A DNA stretch of 64,000 nt from Chryseobacterium sp. LAM-KRS1 (GCF_013184525.1 NZ_JAAOIZ010000003.1:1-64000); one strand, 5' to 3'; shown: positions 35,750 to 44,553, numbered from the stretch's first letter. The notes: generated by a model not told the origin, from the sequence alone. A program made the numbers and translations.

Positions 35750-36040
35750 TTAATGTAATGTTAAAGGATGTTTATAAAAATAAGAAACCACCATGATAAT
35801 TGAATTAATAATGGCTAAAAAAACCAGTATATTACCATAGCTTCTTTTTTTATCAATAAAGTTCACTCCTACCATAAGCAAAAAAAGAAGTAAGGTGTAC
35901 ACCGCAGGAAACATATGAAAAGCCTCTGAAAATTTTCCTTCAAAGACTAAAACAATTGCTCTTTGGGTACCACAACCAAAACATTCAATTCCTAAGAATT
36001 TTTTGCTTGGACAAGGTAGCATAAAATCTTCAATCTTCAT
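35750..36040 (-). CDS. DUF2752 membrane protein
   Basis: 96 residues. N-terminal conserved CPSKKFLGIECFGCGTQRA with three Cys, then two membrane helices (about 43-60 and 72-88). The Cys-x-x-Cys-GTQRA motif is the mark of DUF2752. Function not known. Co-transcribed with the CCC-motif protein gene; starts 29 bases after the stop of the Old Yellow Enzyme gene. Confidence 0.85.
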   Translation of the reverse strand: MKIEDFMLPCPSKKFLGIECFGCGTQRAIVLVFEGKFSEAFHMFPAVYTLLLFLLMVGVNFIDKKRSYGNILVFLAIINSIIMVVSYFYKHPLTLH

Positions 36041-36069
36041 TTCCTGAACTTTTATTTTGGTTTCTAAAA

Positions 36070-37122
36070 TTAAGAAGAAATTTTAGCTCTTAGATATTGA
36101 TGTGGGAAAAAACAGTTTTCATTCATTTCAAAGGATCCCTGAACTGCAATATATGGATTTCTAAGAATTTCCCTGGCTACAAAAATAAGATCGGCATCAC
36201 CCTTCTGTAAAATATCCTCAGCCTGCTCTATTTTTGTGATCAAACCTACTGCTCCCGTCTTCACTTCAGCTTTATTTTTTACCTGTGATGATAAAGGGAC
36301 CTGATAACCGTCAAAGACAGCAATCTTTGCTCCATGAATATTCCCACCACTTGAAACGTCCACTAAATCCACCTTATGCTGCTTCAGTATTTTTGCAAGC
36401 TCTACACTGCTTTCGATATCCCATCCATTTTCAGCATATTCTGTTCCTGAGATTCTCACAAACAATGCAGTATTATCATTCAGTTCCTCGTTTACCGCAT
36501 CTACTATTTCTATTAAAAATCGTATTCTGTTTTCGAAGCTGCCTCCATATTCATCTGTTCGTATATTCGAAAGCGGAGATAAAAACTGATGAACTAAATA
36601 TCCATGTGCCCCATGGATCTCTATAATGTCAAATCCTGCTTTCACAGCTCTTCTTGCAGCTTCTTTAAAATTCTGAACCTGAGTTTTTATTTCTTCCAGC
36701 GTCAGAGCGTGTGGAATTCTTTCTGTAGGATGATAAGGAATCGGGCTAGGTGCCAGAGTTTCCCACCCCTCTTCCACTGGAATTTGAATATTATTCCAGG
36801 TAGAGCCTTTTCTTCCGGCATGTGCCAGCTGGATTCCGATTTTACTCTCAGAATTGGAGTGGACAAAGTTGACAATCTGCTGAAGTTTTTCAGCCTGTTC
36901 GTCATTCCATATTCCCATACATTTATTAGTGATCCTTCCCCGGGGTTCAACACCCGTTGCTTCAATCATTATCAGTCCGGTACCACCTTGTGATCTGCTT
37001 CCGTAATGTACGAAATGAAAGTCATTAGCCATTCCGTTTTCACTTGAATACATACACATAGGTGACATAACCCATCGGTTAGAGAGTTCAATATTTCTGA
37101 ATTGTATCGGAGTATATAACAT
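36070..37122 (-). CDS. NADH:flavin oxidoreductase, Old Yellow Enzyme (YqjM-like)
   Basis: 350 residues, FMN-binding TIM barrel. Motifs: RNIELSNRWVMSPMCMYS at the N-terminus (with the Cys that tunes FMN in YqjM-type enzymes), IQLAHAGRKGS, IHGAHGYLVHQFLSPLSNIRTDEYGGSFENR, and ADLIFVAREILRNPY at the C-terminus. It reduces activated C=C bonds of enones, quinones or nitro compounds with NADPH. The length and Cys motif fit the thermophilic-like or YqjM class. It shares a strand with the DUF2752 gene, possibly as one transcript. Confidence 0.9.
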   Translation of the reverse strand: MLYTPIQFRNIELSNRWVMSPMCMYSSENGMANDFHFVHYGSRSQGGTGLIMIEATGVEPRGRITNKCMGIWNDEQAEKLQQIVNFVHSNSESKIGIQLAHAGRKGSTWNNIQIPVEEGWETLAPSPIPYHPTERIPHALTLEEIKTQVQNFKEAARRAVKAGFDIIEIHGAHGYLVHQFLSPLSNIRTDEYGGSFENRIRFLIEIVDAVNEELNDNTALFVRISGTEYAENGWDIESSVELAKILKQHKVDLVDVSSGGNIHGAKIAVFDGYQVPLSSQVKNKAEVKTGAVGLITKIEQAEDILQKGDADLIFVAREILRNPYIAVQGSFEMNENCFFPHQYLRAKISS

Positions 37123-37229
37123 TGTCTATTAATTTTTGAATTTTACTATTGAAGAGGAAATAATCCCGGGTTGCCCACGTGATTAAAAAGAACTAATTTT
37201 ACCTCCCCTTTTTAGGCTCCAATAAATAT

Positions 37230-37712
37230 ATGAAAAAAGATATACAGATCGGCTACGAATATTTTAAAAATAGCTCTGAACTGAACGATATAGAAAAAAG
37301 ACTTTTCGAAAGAGCAAAACAAGCCCGCGAAAATGCTTATGCCCCTTATTCCCAATTTTTGGTCGGGTGCTCCGTATTACTTGAAAACGGAGAAATATTT
37401 TCCGGTAACAATCAGGAAAATGCAGCTTTTCCATCCGGACTTTGTGCTGAAAGAACAGCTCTATTCTGGATAGGTGCAAATTTCCCTGAGGAAAAGATCA
37501 AAAAGATTTTTATCGTAGGAGGCCCTAAAGAATCTTCTGAGAAAACACCACCGATTCCCCCATGTGGCGCCTGCAGGCAAAGTCTTATTGAATACGAAAC
37601 AAAACAAAAAGAAAATATTGATCTTTATTTTTCCAGTATGAATGATGAAATCATTAAGGTAAATTCGATTAAAGATCTATTGCCATTTTACTTTGACTCG
37701 ACGTTCTTGTAA
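37230..37712 (+). CDS. cdd: Cytidine deaminase
   Basis: 160 residues, homotetrameric-type length. Zinc site: Cys72-Ala-Glu74 (LCAERTALF) with Cys112 and Cys115 (PPCGACRQ). Substrate loop NAYAPYSQFLVGCSVL. It deaminates cytidine and deoxycytidine to uridine or deoxyuridine for salvage. Monocistronic; the cobalamin riboswitch begins 118 bases after its stop on the same strand but belongs to the next unit. Confidence 0.94.
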   Translation: MKKDIQIGYEYFKNSSELNDIEKRLFERAKQARENAYAPYSQFLVGCSVLLENGEIFSGNNQENAAFPSGLCAERTALFWIGANFPEEKIKKIFIVGGPKESSEKTPPIPPCGACRQSLIEYETKQKENIDLYFSSMNDEIIKVNSIKDLLPFYFDSTFL

Positions 37713-37817
37713 TCGTGAAACTCTCAATTCTGAGGTTCTGGGAAACGTTATTTTTTCTGCAGACCATTGTTTTGATTACAAATTAACAGATACGACTGAG
37801 ATTTCTTTTTAAAAACT

Positions 37818-37825
37818 TATCTTTG
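37818..37825 (+). promoter_or_regulatory. -7 promoter element (TATCTTTG) of the riboswitch-btuB unit
   Basis: TATCTTTG followed by CA, a textbook Bacteroidetes -7 element. It lies 5 bases before the first helix of the riboswitch, so the transcript starts almost at the aptamer. Confidence 0.6.
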
Positions 37826-37830
37826 CAAAA

Positions 37831-37981
37831 ATTTTGGTTTTCAAGCTATTGAAATAATAGGGAATTGGGTGAAAATCCCAGACTGTCCCCGCAACTGTAG
37901 ATCGCAATTAAAATTTCTATAATAAACCACTGTGAAAACGGGAAGGTATAGAAATGCGAAAGTCAGGAGACCTGCCAAAAT
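37831..37981 (+). promoter_or_regulatory. Cobalamin (AdoCbl-type) riboswitch
   Basis: All key blocks of the B12 aptamer are seen in order: GGGAATTGGGTGAAAATCCC, GACTGTCCCCGCAACTGTA, ACCACTG, GGGAAGG and AGTCAGGAGACCTGCC. The closing helix P1 pairs ATTTTGG (37831-37837) with CCAAAAT (37975-37981). No terminator hairpin follows before the btuB ATG at 38027, so control is likely at translation start. It should repress the btuB unit when cobalamin is plentiful. Confidence 0.95.
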
Positions 37982-38026
37982 GATAATACCAAAAATATAT
38001 TGCTTTCGGTGGAAAAGTAAAATAGT

Positions 38027-39874
38027 ATGAAAAAAACCTTAGTACTGCTTTTATCGTCATCTGCTTATTTTCTTTGTCTGGGACAAGAGAAAGCAATCGA
38101 TACCGTTTATATTTTTGACAATCAGATGAACAAGGTAAAACTTTTTCATAAGGTTACTCCCATTACTCCTCAGGATGCTGAAAAGAATTCCACGAATCTT
38201 TCAGAACTTTTACGCTTCCAATCCAGTATTTATATCAAGGAAAACGGACGAGGTGCAGTTTCTTCGCCTTCGTTCAGAGGAACCTCCGCTCCACAGACAG
38301 CCTTTGTTTGGAATGGAATCAATATCAATTCGATATTTCTTGGTCAGGGAGACATTAATAATATTCCTCTTTTCGGATATGATGAGATCGGAGTGAAAGC
38401 CGGTGGCGGAAGTGTAATATACGGAAGTGGTGCAATCGGCGGAAGTATACATCTCAATAATAATCTGGATTTCAATAAAGGTTTTAAAGCCTCCCTGTAT
38501 TCTGAGGGTGGATCATTTGGTACTTTTAATAATTTCGGAACGGCCTCCTACAGCAATGAAAAGCTGAGTTTTAAAGTCTCAGGAAATCATTCGATCAGTC
38601 AGAATGATTATAAAGTCGAAGAAAAAAACTATATTAATAGAAACGGCAAATACTTTAACAGTACCTTTAATGTTGGAATCTCCTATAAAATTGCGAGACA
38701 TCAGACGATCTCATGGCAAAGTCAGTTTTTTGATTCGACACAGAATTATCCGATTTTTGTAGAGAATGGCAACCGTACAAAATACGAGACACAAAGCACC
38801 AGAAGCTTACTTTCCTGGGATATTACTAAAAATAAATTTTCAAATAGCTTAAAAGCTGCTTACACAGAAGAAAATTTCCAATATTTTGGCAATTATAATG
38901 CCCCGAAGACCAGTGGTTCAACAGGGAAAAATTATATCTTTAAAAATGATTTTAATTATTTCATCGTACCTGAACTTAATGTCAACATCATCACCGAATT
39001 CCAGGTAAACAAAGGTGAGGGTTATCAGCCTGATCTCCAAGGTGTAAAAACTGAAGGAATTGGTAATGTAAGTAGAAATGTAGGCTCTTTAGCGGGATTA
39101 ATACGATATTTTCCGACGAAAGATCTGCGTTTTGAAGCTGGTGTTAAAAAGGATTTTGTGGAGAATATAAGCTCACCATTGCTTTACTCATTCTCAGGAA
39201 AATGGAGTCCGGTACAATGGTATAATCTTGGAGTAAATGTATCCAGAAATTTCAGATTTCCAACATTCAATGATCTGTATTGGAATCCCGGAGGAAATCC
39301 AAACCTAAAACCGGAAAGGTCTTACCAGATGGATATGGACCATGAGTTTAAATGGGGTAATTTTAAACTTGCATTAAGTCCGTATTATCTTTATATATCG
39401 GATAATATAGTGTGGTTGCCGACAGCTTACGGATATTGGTCACCAGTTAATATCAATAAAGTGAAATCTTATGGTTTAGAATCACAGATTACTTTTGATA
39501 AACAGCTTAAAGAACACCATTTTAGATTTAATATAGGATATACACTTGCAAAATCCATCAATCAGGAAACTAAAAAGCAAATGATGTATGTCCCTCTCCA
39601 TAAGGTTTTTGGAAATTTTGATTATCAGTATTCTTTCCTAAAACTTTATGTTCAGGGAGTTTTTAATGGTCTTACATACACTACAACAGATGAAAAAAGA
39701 GAAGATGCTATAGATTCTTATTTCGTCATGAACACGGGTGTATCAGCAACGATCTTAAAAAAATATGTCTTAGGTTTTAAAATCAATAATTTAACCAATA
39801 CTGTTTATGAAACGGTGTCTTATTATCCGATGCCAAAACGTAATTACAGTATTTCCGCAACGATAAATTTTTAA
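38027..39874 (+). CDS. btuB: TonB-dependent cobalamin receptor
   Basis: 615 residues, the size of BtuB. Signal peptide 1-19 (LCLGQ), a short TonB-box region (IDTVYIF), plug domain (NLSELLRFQSSIYIKENGRG, SFRGTSAPQTAFVWNGI, GSGAIGGSIHLNN) and a barrel ending NYSISATINF with terminal Phe. Assignment to cobalamin rests mainly on the riboswitch directly upstream and the BtuG-like partner 11 bases downstream. The sequence alone says only vitamin or siderophore-class receptor. Confidence 0.9.
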   Translation: MKKTLVLLLSSSAYFLCLGQEKAIDTVYIFDNQMNKVKLFHKVTPITPQDAEKNSTNLSELLRFQSSIYIKENGRGAVSSPSFRGTSAPQTAFVWNGININSIFLGQGDINNIPLFGYDEIGVKAGGGSVIYGSGAIGGSIHLNNNLDFNKGFKASLYSEGGSFGTFNNFGTASYSNEKLSFKVSGNHSISQNDYKVEEKNYINRNGKYFNSTFNVGISYKIARHQTISWQSQFFDSTQNYPIFVENGNRTKYETQSTRSLLSWDITKNKFSNSLKAAYTEENFQYFGNYNAPKTSGSTGKNYIFKNDFNYFIVPELNVNIITEFQVNKGEGYQPDLQGVKTEGIGNVSRNVGSLAGLIRYFPTKDLRFEAGVKKDFVENISSPLLYSFSGKWSPVQWYNLGVNVSRNFRFPTFNDLYWNPGGNPNLKPERSYQMDMDHEFKWGNFKLALSPYYLYISDNIVWLPTAYGYWSPVNINKVKSYGLESQITFDKQLKEHHFRFNIGYTLAKSINQETKKQMMYVPLHKVFGNFDYQYSFLKLYVQGVFNGLTYTTTDEKREDAIDSYFVMNTGVSATILKKYVLGFKINNLTNTVYETVSYYPMPKRNYSISATINF

Positions 39875-39885
39875 TAAAAAATAAC

Positions 39886-40926
39886 ATGAAAATAACTAGA
39901 CTTTTACAACTTTTATTTGCCGTAGTACTACTTTTCAATATTTCCTGTAGTACTGATAGCGATAATACTTTGCCTGTAGTAACTTATGAAAACGGATATT
40001 TAATTTCGAACGAAGGAAATTTCGGAAAGCCAAATGCAGAAGTAACTTTCGTTTCAAGAGACTTAACTTTTAGTCAAAACAGCATCTTTTCCAAAAATAA
40101 TAATGGAAACCAATTGGGTGATGTTTTACAAGCTATGGCATTCAACGGGGATAAAGCATATCTCTTGTTAAACAACTCAAATAAAATCCAGGTAGTAAAT
40201 CGATATACTTTTAAAAGTGCAGGTGAAATTACCAATCAAATAGATAATCCCCGTTATGTTGCAGTTGCCAATAATAATATCTATGTAACCAATGATAAAT
40301 ATCAGGGAGCTAAATATGTAAGTATTTATAAAAATTCAGATCTATCTCTTGTTAAGAAAATTACATTCACGGATAACGTTGAAAGAATTGTTGAAGCAGG
40401 AGGAAATATTTTTGTTCAAAATGCAAGCTTTGGATTCGGAAACAAAATAACTTACATCAATACTTCGAACAATGATGTACAATCTGTAATTACATTGCCC
40501 AATGTAAACATCAACAAAACAATTTCCTACAATGGTAATGTATACGTTATTGCTACAGGAACTACTGACTCATATATTTATCAGATTTCAAGTACCGGAA
40601 GCATTACGAAAACAACAACGTTGACAGGTATTCCTAATGCAACCAATCTTCAGATTGATGGTGGAAGATATTTCTTCTCTTCAGCAAATAAAGTATACTC
40701 AATGGTTATGGCGGCAACTACTTCTCCTACAACTCCTATTATTACCGCTGTAGACGGAGGACAATACTATACACTTTACGGATTCAGTGTTGTAGATGGA
40801 AAGATCTTTACGTCTGATGTGAAGAACTTTACTGAAGACAGTGAAGTTACAGTATATACTACTTCAGGATCAAAAATCAAATCCTTTACAACAGGTAAGG
40901 GTACTAATGGCGTGTATTTAAATTAA
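39886..40926 (+). CDS. Surface beta-propeller lipoprotein, BtuG-like
   Basis: 346 residues. Lipobox ISC (Cys21). The body is a YncE/DUF5074-type seven-bladed propeller with repeated strands (GYLISNEGNFGKPNAEV, GDVLQAMAFNGDKAYLLLNNSNKIQVVN, NPRYVAVANNNIYVTND). In Bacteroides, BtuG is a surface propeller lipoprotein that binds B12 with high affinity and docks on BtuB. The same gene order under a B12 riboswitch here makes the same role very likely. Confidence 0.85.
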   Translation: MKITRLLQLLFAVVLLFNISCSTDSDNTLPVVTYENGYLISNEGNFGKPNAEVTFVSRDLTFSQNSIFSKNNNGNQLGDVLQAMAFNGDKAYLLLNNSNKIQVVNRYTFKSAGEITNQIDNPRYVAVANNNIYVTNDKYQGAKYVSIYKNSDLSLVKKITFTDNVERIVEAGGNIFVQNASFGFGNKITYINTSNNDVQSVITLPNVNINKTISYNGNVYVIATGTTDSYIYQISSTGSITKTTTLTGIPNATNLQIDGGRYFFSSANKVYSMVMAATTSPTTPIITAVDGGQYYTLYGFSVVDGKIFTSDVKNFTEDSEVTVYTTSGSKIKSFTTGKGTNGVYLN

Positions 40927-40984
40927 GAAGTTTTTACTTTTTAATAGACTAATAAATTTTATTTTTTTTCATCATTTGTGTTTT

Positions 40985-41018
40985 TTCCGGGCTGCCTTAG
41001 GCAGCCCGGATTTCTTTT
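40985..41018 (+). terminator. Terminator of the btuB operon
   Basis: Perfect 10-bp GC-rich stem CCGGGCTGCC / GGCAGCCCGG with a 3-base loop, then ATTTCTTTT. Confidence 0.9.
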
Positions 41019-41043
41019 ACAGAAACCAGACAACATCCAAATA

Positions 41044-41078
41044 AAAAAGATCCGGAAATGAAATCTCCGGATCTTTTT
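41044..41078 (-). terminator. Terminator of cca (convergent)
   Basis: AAAAAGATCCGGA / TCCGGATCTTTTT, perfect 13-bp stem; T-run on minus after the cca stop. Confidence 0.88.
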
Positions 41079-41102
41079 CTTTTTCAATTGATAGTTTTGG
41101 AC

Positions 41103-42521
41103 TCAGATGATCAATCCTAACTTTTCAGCTTCTGCAATAACATACTTTTTTGCTTCTTCAGGATCATTCTGGATTTCACCTTCAAGAATAGCTTCTTTAA
41201 CCTTCTCTTTCAGAATTCCAATTTCACGTCCGGGCTTCAGCTGAAACATCTCCATGATTTCTTCTCCGGATATAGGAGGCTGAAAGTTCCTTACCTGGTC
41301 CTTCTCTTCTACTTCTTTTATCTTTACCGCTACATATTCGAAGTTCCTCTTGAACTTTTCCTGTTTTTTTGAATTTTTCGTGGTGATATCAGCCTTACAA
41401 AGCGTAAACAGATCTTCAAGATCTTCACCGGCGTCGAATAAAAGTCTTCTTAGAGCAGAATCAGAAGCATCATCCGTAATCAAAGCGATCGGGCGGGATG
41501 AAAGTTTGACCATTTTCTGTACATACTTCATATCTGGCCCTAAGGGAAGTTTAAGCTTTTGGAAAAGGGTTTTCACCATTTTCGATCCCAAAAATTCATG
41601 ACCATGGAAAGTCCACCCGGTTCCTTCAACAAATTTTTTTGTGGGTGCTTTTCCAATATCATGAAGTAACGCTGCCCAACGCAACCAAAGTTTGTCTGTA
41701 TTGACGGAAATATTATCTACAACCTCCAAAGTATGGTAAAAGTTATCTTTATGGGTCTGTCCTTCCACCTCTTCTACCCCTTTCAGTTCAATCAATTCAG
41801 GAATGATGTATTTTAAAAGACCGGTTTGTTCCAGCAGGCTTAATCCAATAGACGGCTTTTCAGAAAGCATAATCTTATTGAATTCTACCATAACCCTCTC
41901 CTTCGAAACAATTTTAATCCTTTCTACCTCCCGGCTGATTGCGGATAACGAGTTTTCCTCTATCGTAAACTGTAAGGTAGAAGCAAAACGAACCGCTCTC
42001 ATCATTCTCAAGGGATCATCAGAATACGTCTGTGCAGGTTCTAAAGGGGTTCTTAATATTCCCTTTTCTAAATCTTCTACTCCATTAAACGGGTCTATAA
42101 GTTCCCCGAAATTATCTTTATTTAAAGAAATTGCCATTGCATTGATCGTGAAATCCCTTCTCTTCTGATCATCTTCCAATGTTCCCCCTTCCACTTCCGG
42201 CTTTCGGCTGTTTTCATTATAGCTTTCCTTTCTTGCTCCCACAAATTCCAGCTCAAGATCTTTATATTTGATCATTGCGGTTCCATAGGTTTTGAACACG
42301 GAAACCTTCATTTTCGGATCAATTTCCGCAGCCACGCTTTGTGCAAGCTCTATCCCGCTTTGTTCAGTAACAAAATCAATATCTGTAGACGCTTTTCTTT
42401 TCATCAGTAAATCCCGCACATATCCGCCAACAATATATACTGATTGATTATTCCGGGCTGCAACCTCCGAAATGATTTTAAAAAGCTTTAGATTTTTATT
42501 TTGATTGAGATTAATGAACAT
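41103..42521 (-). CDS. cca: CCA tRNA nucleotidyltransferase with HD domain
   Basis: 472 residues. The nucleotidyltransferase head has YIVGGYVRDLLM and the metal-binding Asp pair in STDIDFVTE (DxD). The class II neck region has DDQKRRDFTINAMA and DPLRMMRAVRFA. An HD phosphohydrolase domain follows near 265-330 (RWAALLHDIGKAPT, HEFLGSKM). It adds or repairs the 3' CCA end of tRNAs. It lies 137 bases after the tsaC gene, with its own -7 element and a structured leader. Confidence 0.94.
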   Translation of the reverse strand: MFINLNQNKNLKLFKIISEVAARNNQSVYIVGGYVRDLLMKRKASTDIDFVTEQSGIELAQSVAAEIDPKMKVSVFKTYGTAMIKYKDLELEFVGARKESYNENSRKPEVEGGTLEDDQKRRDFTINAMAISLNKDNFGELIDPFNGVEDLEKGILRTPLEPAQTYSDDPLRMMRAVRFASTLQFTIEENSLSAISREVERIKIVSKERVMVEFNKIMLSEKPSIGLSLLEQTGLLKYIIPELIELKGVEEVEGQTHKDNFYHTLEVVDNISVNTDKLWLRWAALLHDIGKAPTKKFVEGTGWTFHGHEFLGSKMVKTLFQKLKLPLGPDMKYVQKMVKLSSRPIALITDDASDSALRRLLFDAGEDLEDLFTLCKADITTKNSKKQEKFKRNFEYVAVKIKEVEEKDQVRNFQPPISGEEIMEMFQLKPGREIGILKEKVKEAILEGEIQNDPEEAKKYVIAEAEKLGLII

Positions 42522-42539
42522 ATTTATTATTTAATGTAA

Positions 42540-42622
42540 AACCATTAAGAAACCAGGTTATTGGACTTGTTTAAAATTCCATGCATTTTAAACAGACTCC
42601 ACTTCCCACTCTCTTAATGGTT
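42540..42622 (-). repeat. Nested inverted repeat in the cca leader
   Basis: The outer arms AACCATTAAGA (42540-42550) and TCTTAATGGTT (42612-42622) are perfect 11-bp complements. The inner arms GTTTAAAAT (42569-42577) and ATTTTAAAC (42585-42593) form a perfect 9-bp hairpin with loop TCCATGC. It lies between the -7 element of cca and the cca ATG, so it would be in the transcript as a long stem-loop. It could instead be a small palindromic repeat element. Confidence 0.6.
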
Positions 42623-42634
42623 ATAATGATTTTG

Positions 42635-42642
42635 CAAAGATA
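42635..42642 (-). promoter_or_regulatory. -7 promoter element (TATCTTTG) of cca
   Basis: Minus TATCTTTGCA matches TAnnTTTG. It gives a transcript start about 110 bases before the cca ATG, upstream of the nested inverted repeat. Confidence 0.5.
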
Positions 42643-42658
42643 ATTAAAATCTTGTTTT

Positions 42659-43207
42659 CTACTCCCGAAGTACCTTGATTCTATTATCACTCCATATTTT
42701 GATAACTGAAGATCCGGAATACTTGGAAACCTTTTCCCTGTCTTCTTCCACTGCATAATCAACCATGTTAATGATCTCCGGAGAGATATCCGAAAATTTT
42801 AACGGACTCTTGTCTCCGCTAAAATTTGCTGAAGTAGAAACCAAAGGTTTATTCAGTTTTGTGATGAGTTTTTTACAAAAATCATTTTTCACTAACCGAA
42901 TTCCAATACTTCCATCTTCTGCCAACAATTCTTCAGGTAAGCCTCTAGGATTTTCATAAACAATAGTTACCGGTTTTTCACTTAAATCAATAATTTCCCA
43001 GGCCATTTCCGGAACATCAACCAAGTCCTGAAGCCTTTTTTCAGATTCCACCAAAATGATCATCGACTTGTTTTTTTCGCGCTTCTTAATCTCAAAGATC
43101 TTATTAACAGCCTCTATATTAGTAGCGTCGCAACCAATTCCCCAAATTGTATCTGTAGGATAAAGAATAGTTCCACCGGATTTTAATATATTGATAATGT
43201 TTTCCAT
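42659..43207 (-). CDS. tsaC: L-threonylcarbamoyladenylate synthase (Sua5/YrdC family)
   Basis: 182 residues, the short YrdC/TsaC type without the Sua5 extension. Motifs: GGTILYPTDTIWGIGCDA, KKREKNKSMIILV (K-R-x-K-x-K active-site lysines) and PLVSTSANFSGDKSP. It makes threonylcarbamoyl-AMP from threonine, bicarbonate and ATP for the t6A37 base of ANN-decoding tRNAs. It is next to cca, another tRNA maturation gene. A -7 element TATTTTTG lies upstream at 43286-43293. Confidence 0.92.
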   Translation of the reverse strand: MENIINILKSGGTILYPTDTIWGIGCDATNIEAVNKIFEIKKREKNKSMIILVESEKRLQDLVDVPEMAWEIIDLSEKPVTIVYENPRGLPEELLAEDGSIGIRLVKNDFCKKLITKLNKPLVSTSANFSGDKSPLKFSDISPEIINMVDYAVEEDREKVSKYSGSSVIKIWSDNRIKVLRE

Positions 43208-43285
43208 TTTTAATATTTAGAATTATGAGAAAAATGAAAGAGAAAGAATCTCTTATATACAATTTTTCAAATTGAATTTACATGT

Positions 43286-43293
43286 CAAAAATA
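43286..43293 (-). promoter_or_regulatory. -7 promoter element (TATTTTTG) of tsaC
   Basis: Minus-strand TATTTTTGACA, a TAnnTTTG match about 80 bases before the tsaC ATG. Confidence 0.4.
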
Positions 43294-43380
43294 CGGATTT
43301 TCCATTAGGTTTTGGTTGAAGCCATCGGAATAAAAAAATACATCAATACAATTTTATAACAAGAGCATATAATCAATAAA

Positions 43381-43398
43381 GGTGGGCTAAAGCCCACC
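43381..43398 (-). terminator. Hairpin after the DinB-family gene
   Basis: Perfect GGTGGGCT / AGCCCACC stem separated by AA. On minus the stem is followed by TTTATTG, a modest T tail; on plus by CAAAAAA. Confidence 0.6.
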
Positions 43399-43423
43399 CA
43401 AAAAATGATAAAAAAATATCATT

Positions 43424-43933
43424 CTATTTTTTCAAATTTGGTAAATACCTCTCTTCAATAACATTCAGATGGTGATAATTATGCCCTACAATTAACTTAC
43501 CTACTGTCTCTGCTGAAATAGAATTTCCGTTAGCGTTTCCTACCGTAGCCAAAGCATCAGGCTGTAAACTTTCAAGGAGGATCTTAGAAGATTTCCTTAC
43601 CAGCTGATACTCATCCAGTAAAGATTTCAGGCTTCTGTCATTAGCATGAGAATTATTTGCGTATTCATTTTCATCAAAACCTGGTAAATCTTTCTGCTCG
43701 CCTCTGGCGATCGCCAAAATCCTGTATTGAAAAACTCTTTCTGTGTCGGAAAGGTGTAATAATAATTCCTTTAAGGTCCATTTTCCTTCTGCGTACGCAA
43801 AATGAGATTGCTCTTCAGAAAGGGCGGAGTAAATATTGGTTGTCTTTTCTTCTGATCTTTGTATTTCTTCCTGCCATTTTCCGGAAGGAATAAGATCGAG
43901 GTATCTTTGAATGTATTTTTGAAATTCAGTCAT
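43424..43933 (-). CDS. DinB family protein
   Basis: 169 residues, four-helix-bundle DinB_2 fold. Metal-site His residues are in LLLHLSDTERVFQYRIL (helix 2) and GHNYHHLNVIEERYL (helix 4). This superfamily includes bacillithiol-, mycothiol- and glutathione-S-transferase-like enzymes. Bacillithiol is found in some Bacteroidetes, so a thiol-transferase role is possible but not shown. It stands alone on the minus strand. Confidence 0.85.
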   Translation of the reverse strand: MTEFQKYIQRYLDLIPSGKWQEEIQRSEEKTTNIYSALSEEQSHFAYAEGKWTLKELLLHLSDTERVFQYRILAIARGEQKDLPGFDENEYANNSHANDRSLKSLLDEYQLVRKSSKILLESLQPDALATVGNANGNSISAETVGKLIVGHNYHHLNVIEERYLPNLKK

Positions 43934-44040
43934 ATGTGAGTGATTATGGGTTATTGATGATAATTGATGTGTGATGAGTGATAAATGATGAAATTTAGAC
44001 CAATGTTTATATGATGTTTATTACATCAGATCTTGATTTC

Positions 44041-44070
44041 TGGCTCTTGGTTCTTGGTTCTCGGTTCCTA
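44041..44070. repeat. Short tandem TCTTGGT repeat
   Basis: Three near-identical 7-base units (TCTTGGT, TCTTGGT, TCTCGGT) lie in the 155-base gap between the DinB and GNAT genes. The left part of the gap (43934-43995) is TGAT-rich low-complexity sequence. No promoter can be named with confidence. Confidence 0.5.
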
Positions 44071-44088
44071 AATCTGTCCCTCCTCTTT

Positions 44089-44541
44089 CTATTCTTCCGG
44101 ATTACTCCATTCATAGAAATTAACAGAATCGTAGAGCTTAAAACCACAAGCCGGATATAATTGATTTCCTATGTCATTGCTTTTTCCTGTTTCCAATAAC
44201 ACTCCGCAGGCATCCGAGGATTTGCAAAGCTCCTTTGCTTCTTCTATCAACTGTTTTGAATAGCCCTTTCCTCGATATTGGTCATTAACATAAAGATCAT
44301 TGAGCAACCAATAGCGTTTCATTCTGGTTGAGGAAAAAATAGGATATAGCTGAACAAAACCAATTAATTTATCTTCTTCCTGAGCAACAAAAATTTCAGA
44401 ATCCTGATTCAGGATCCTTTCTTTTAAAAAGTTTTCAGCAGCCGGGATATCAGATACCTTATGGTAGAAAATCCTGTATTGATCAAACAATCCGGATAAC
44501 TCTTCTATATCCGAAATATTTGCTTTTCTTGTATTTTTCAT
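44089..44541 (-). CDS. GNAT family N-acetyltransferase
   Basis: 150 residues. Acetyl-CoA pyrophosphate loop is QYRGKGYSKQLI (R/Q-x-x-G-x-G/A), preceded by the LLNDLYVN strand and followed by GVLLETGKSNDIGNQLYPACGFKLYD. Substrate unknown; small-molecule or protein amines. It lies 12 bases after the DUF4440 gene. Confidence 0.88.
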   Translation of the reverse strand: MKNTRKANISDIEELSGLFDQYRIFYHKVSDIPAAENFLKERILNQDSEIFVAQEEDKLIGFVQLYPIFSSTRMKRYWLLNDLYVNDQYRGKGYSKQLIEEAKELCKSSDACGVLLETGKSNDIGNQLYPACGFKLYDSVNFYEWSNPEE

Positions 44542-44553
44542 ATGATATAATGC

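Noticed and set aside
36604..36993. 129-codon plus-strand frame inside the Old Yellow Enzyme gene
   Set aside because: Antisense shadow of a well-identified enzyme; composition odd (Cys, Phe, His rich) and no motif.
44041..44070. CRISPR-like repeats
   Set aside because: Units are only 7 bases with no spacers and no cas genes in the window.
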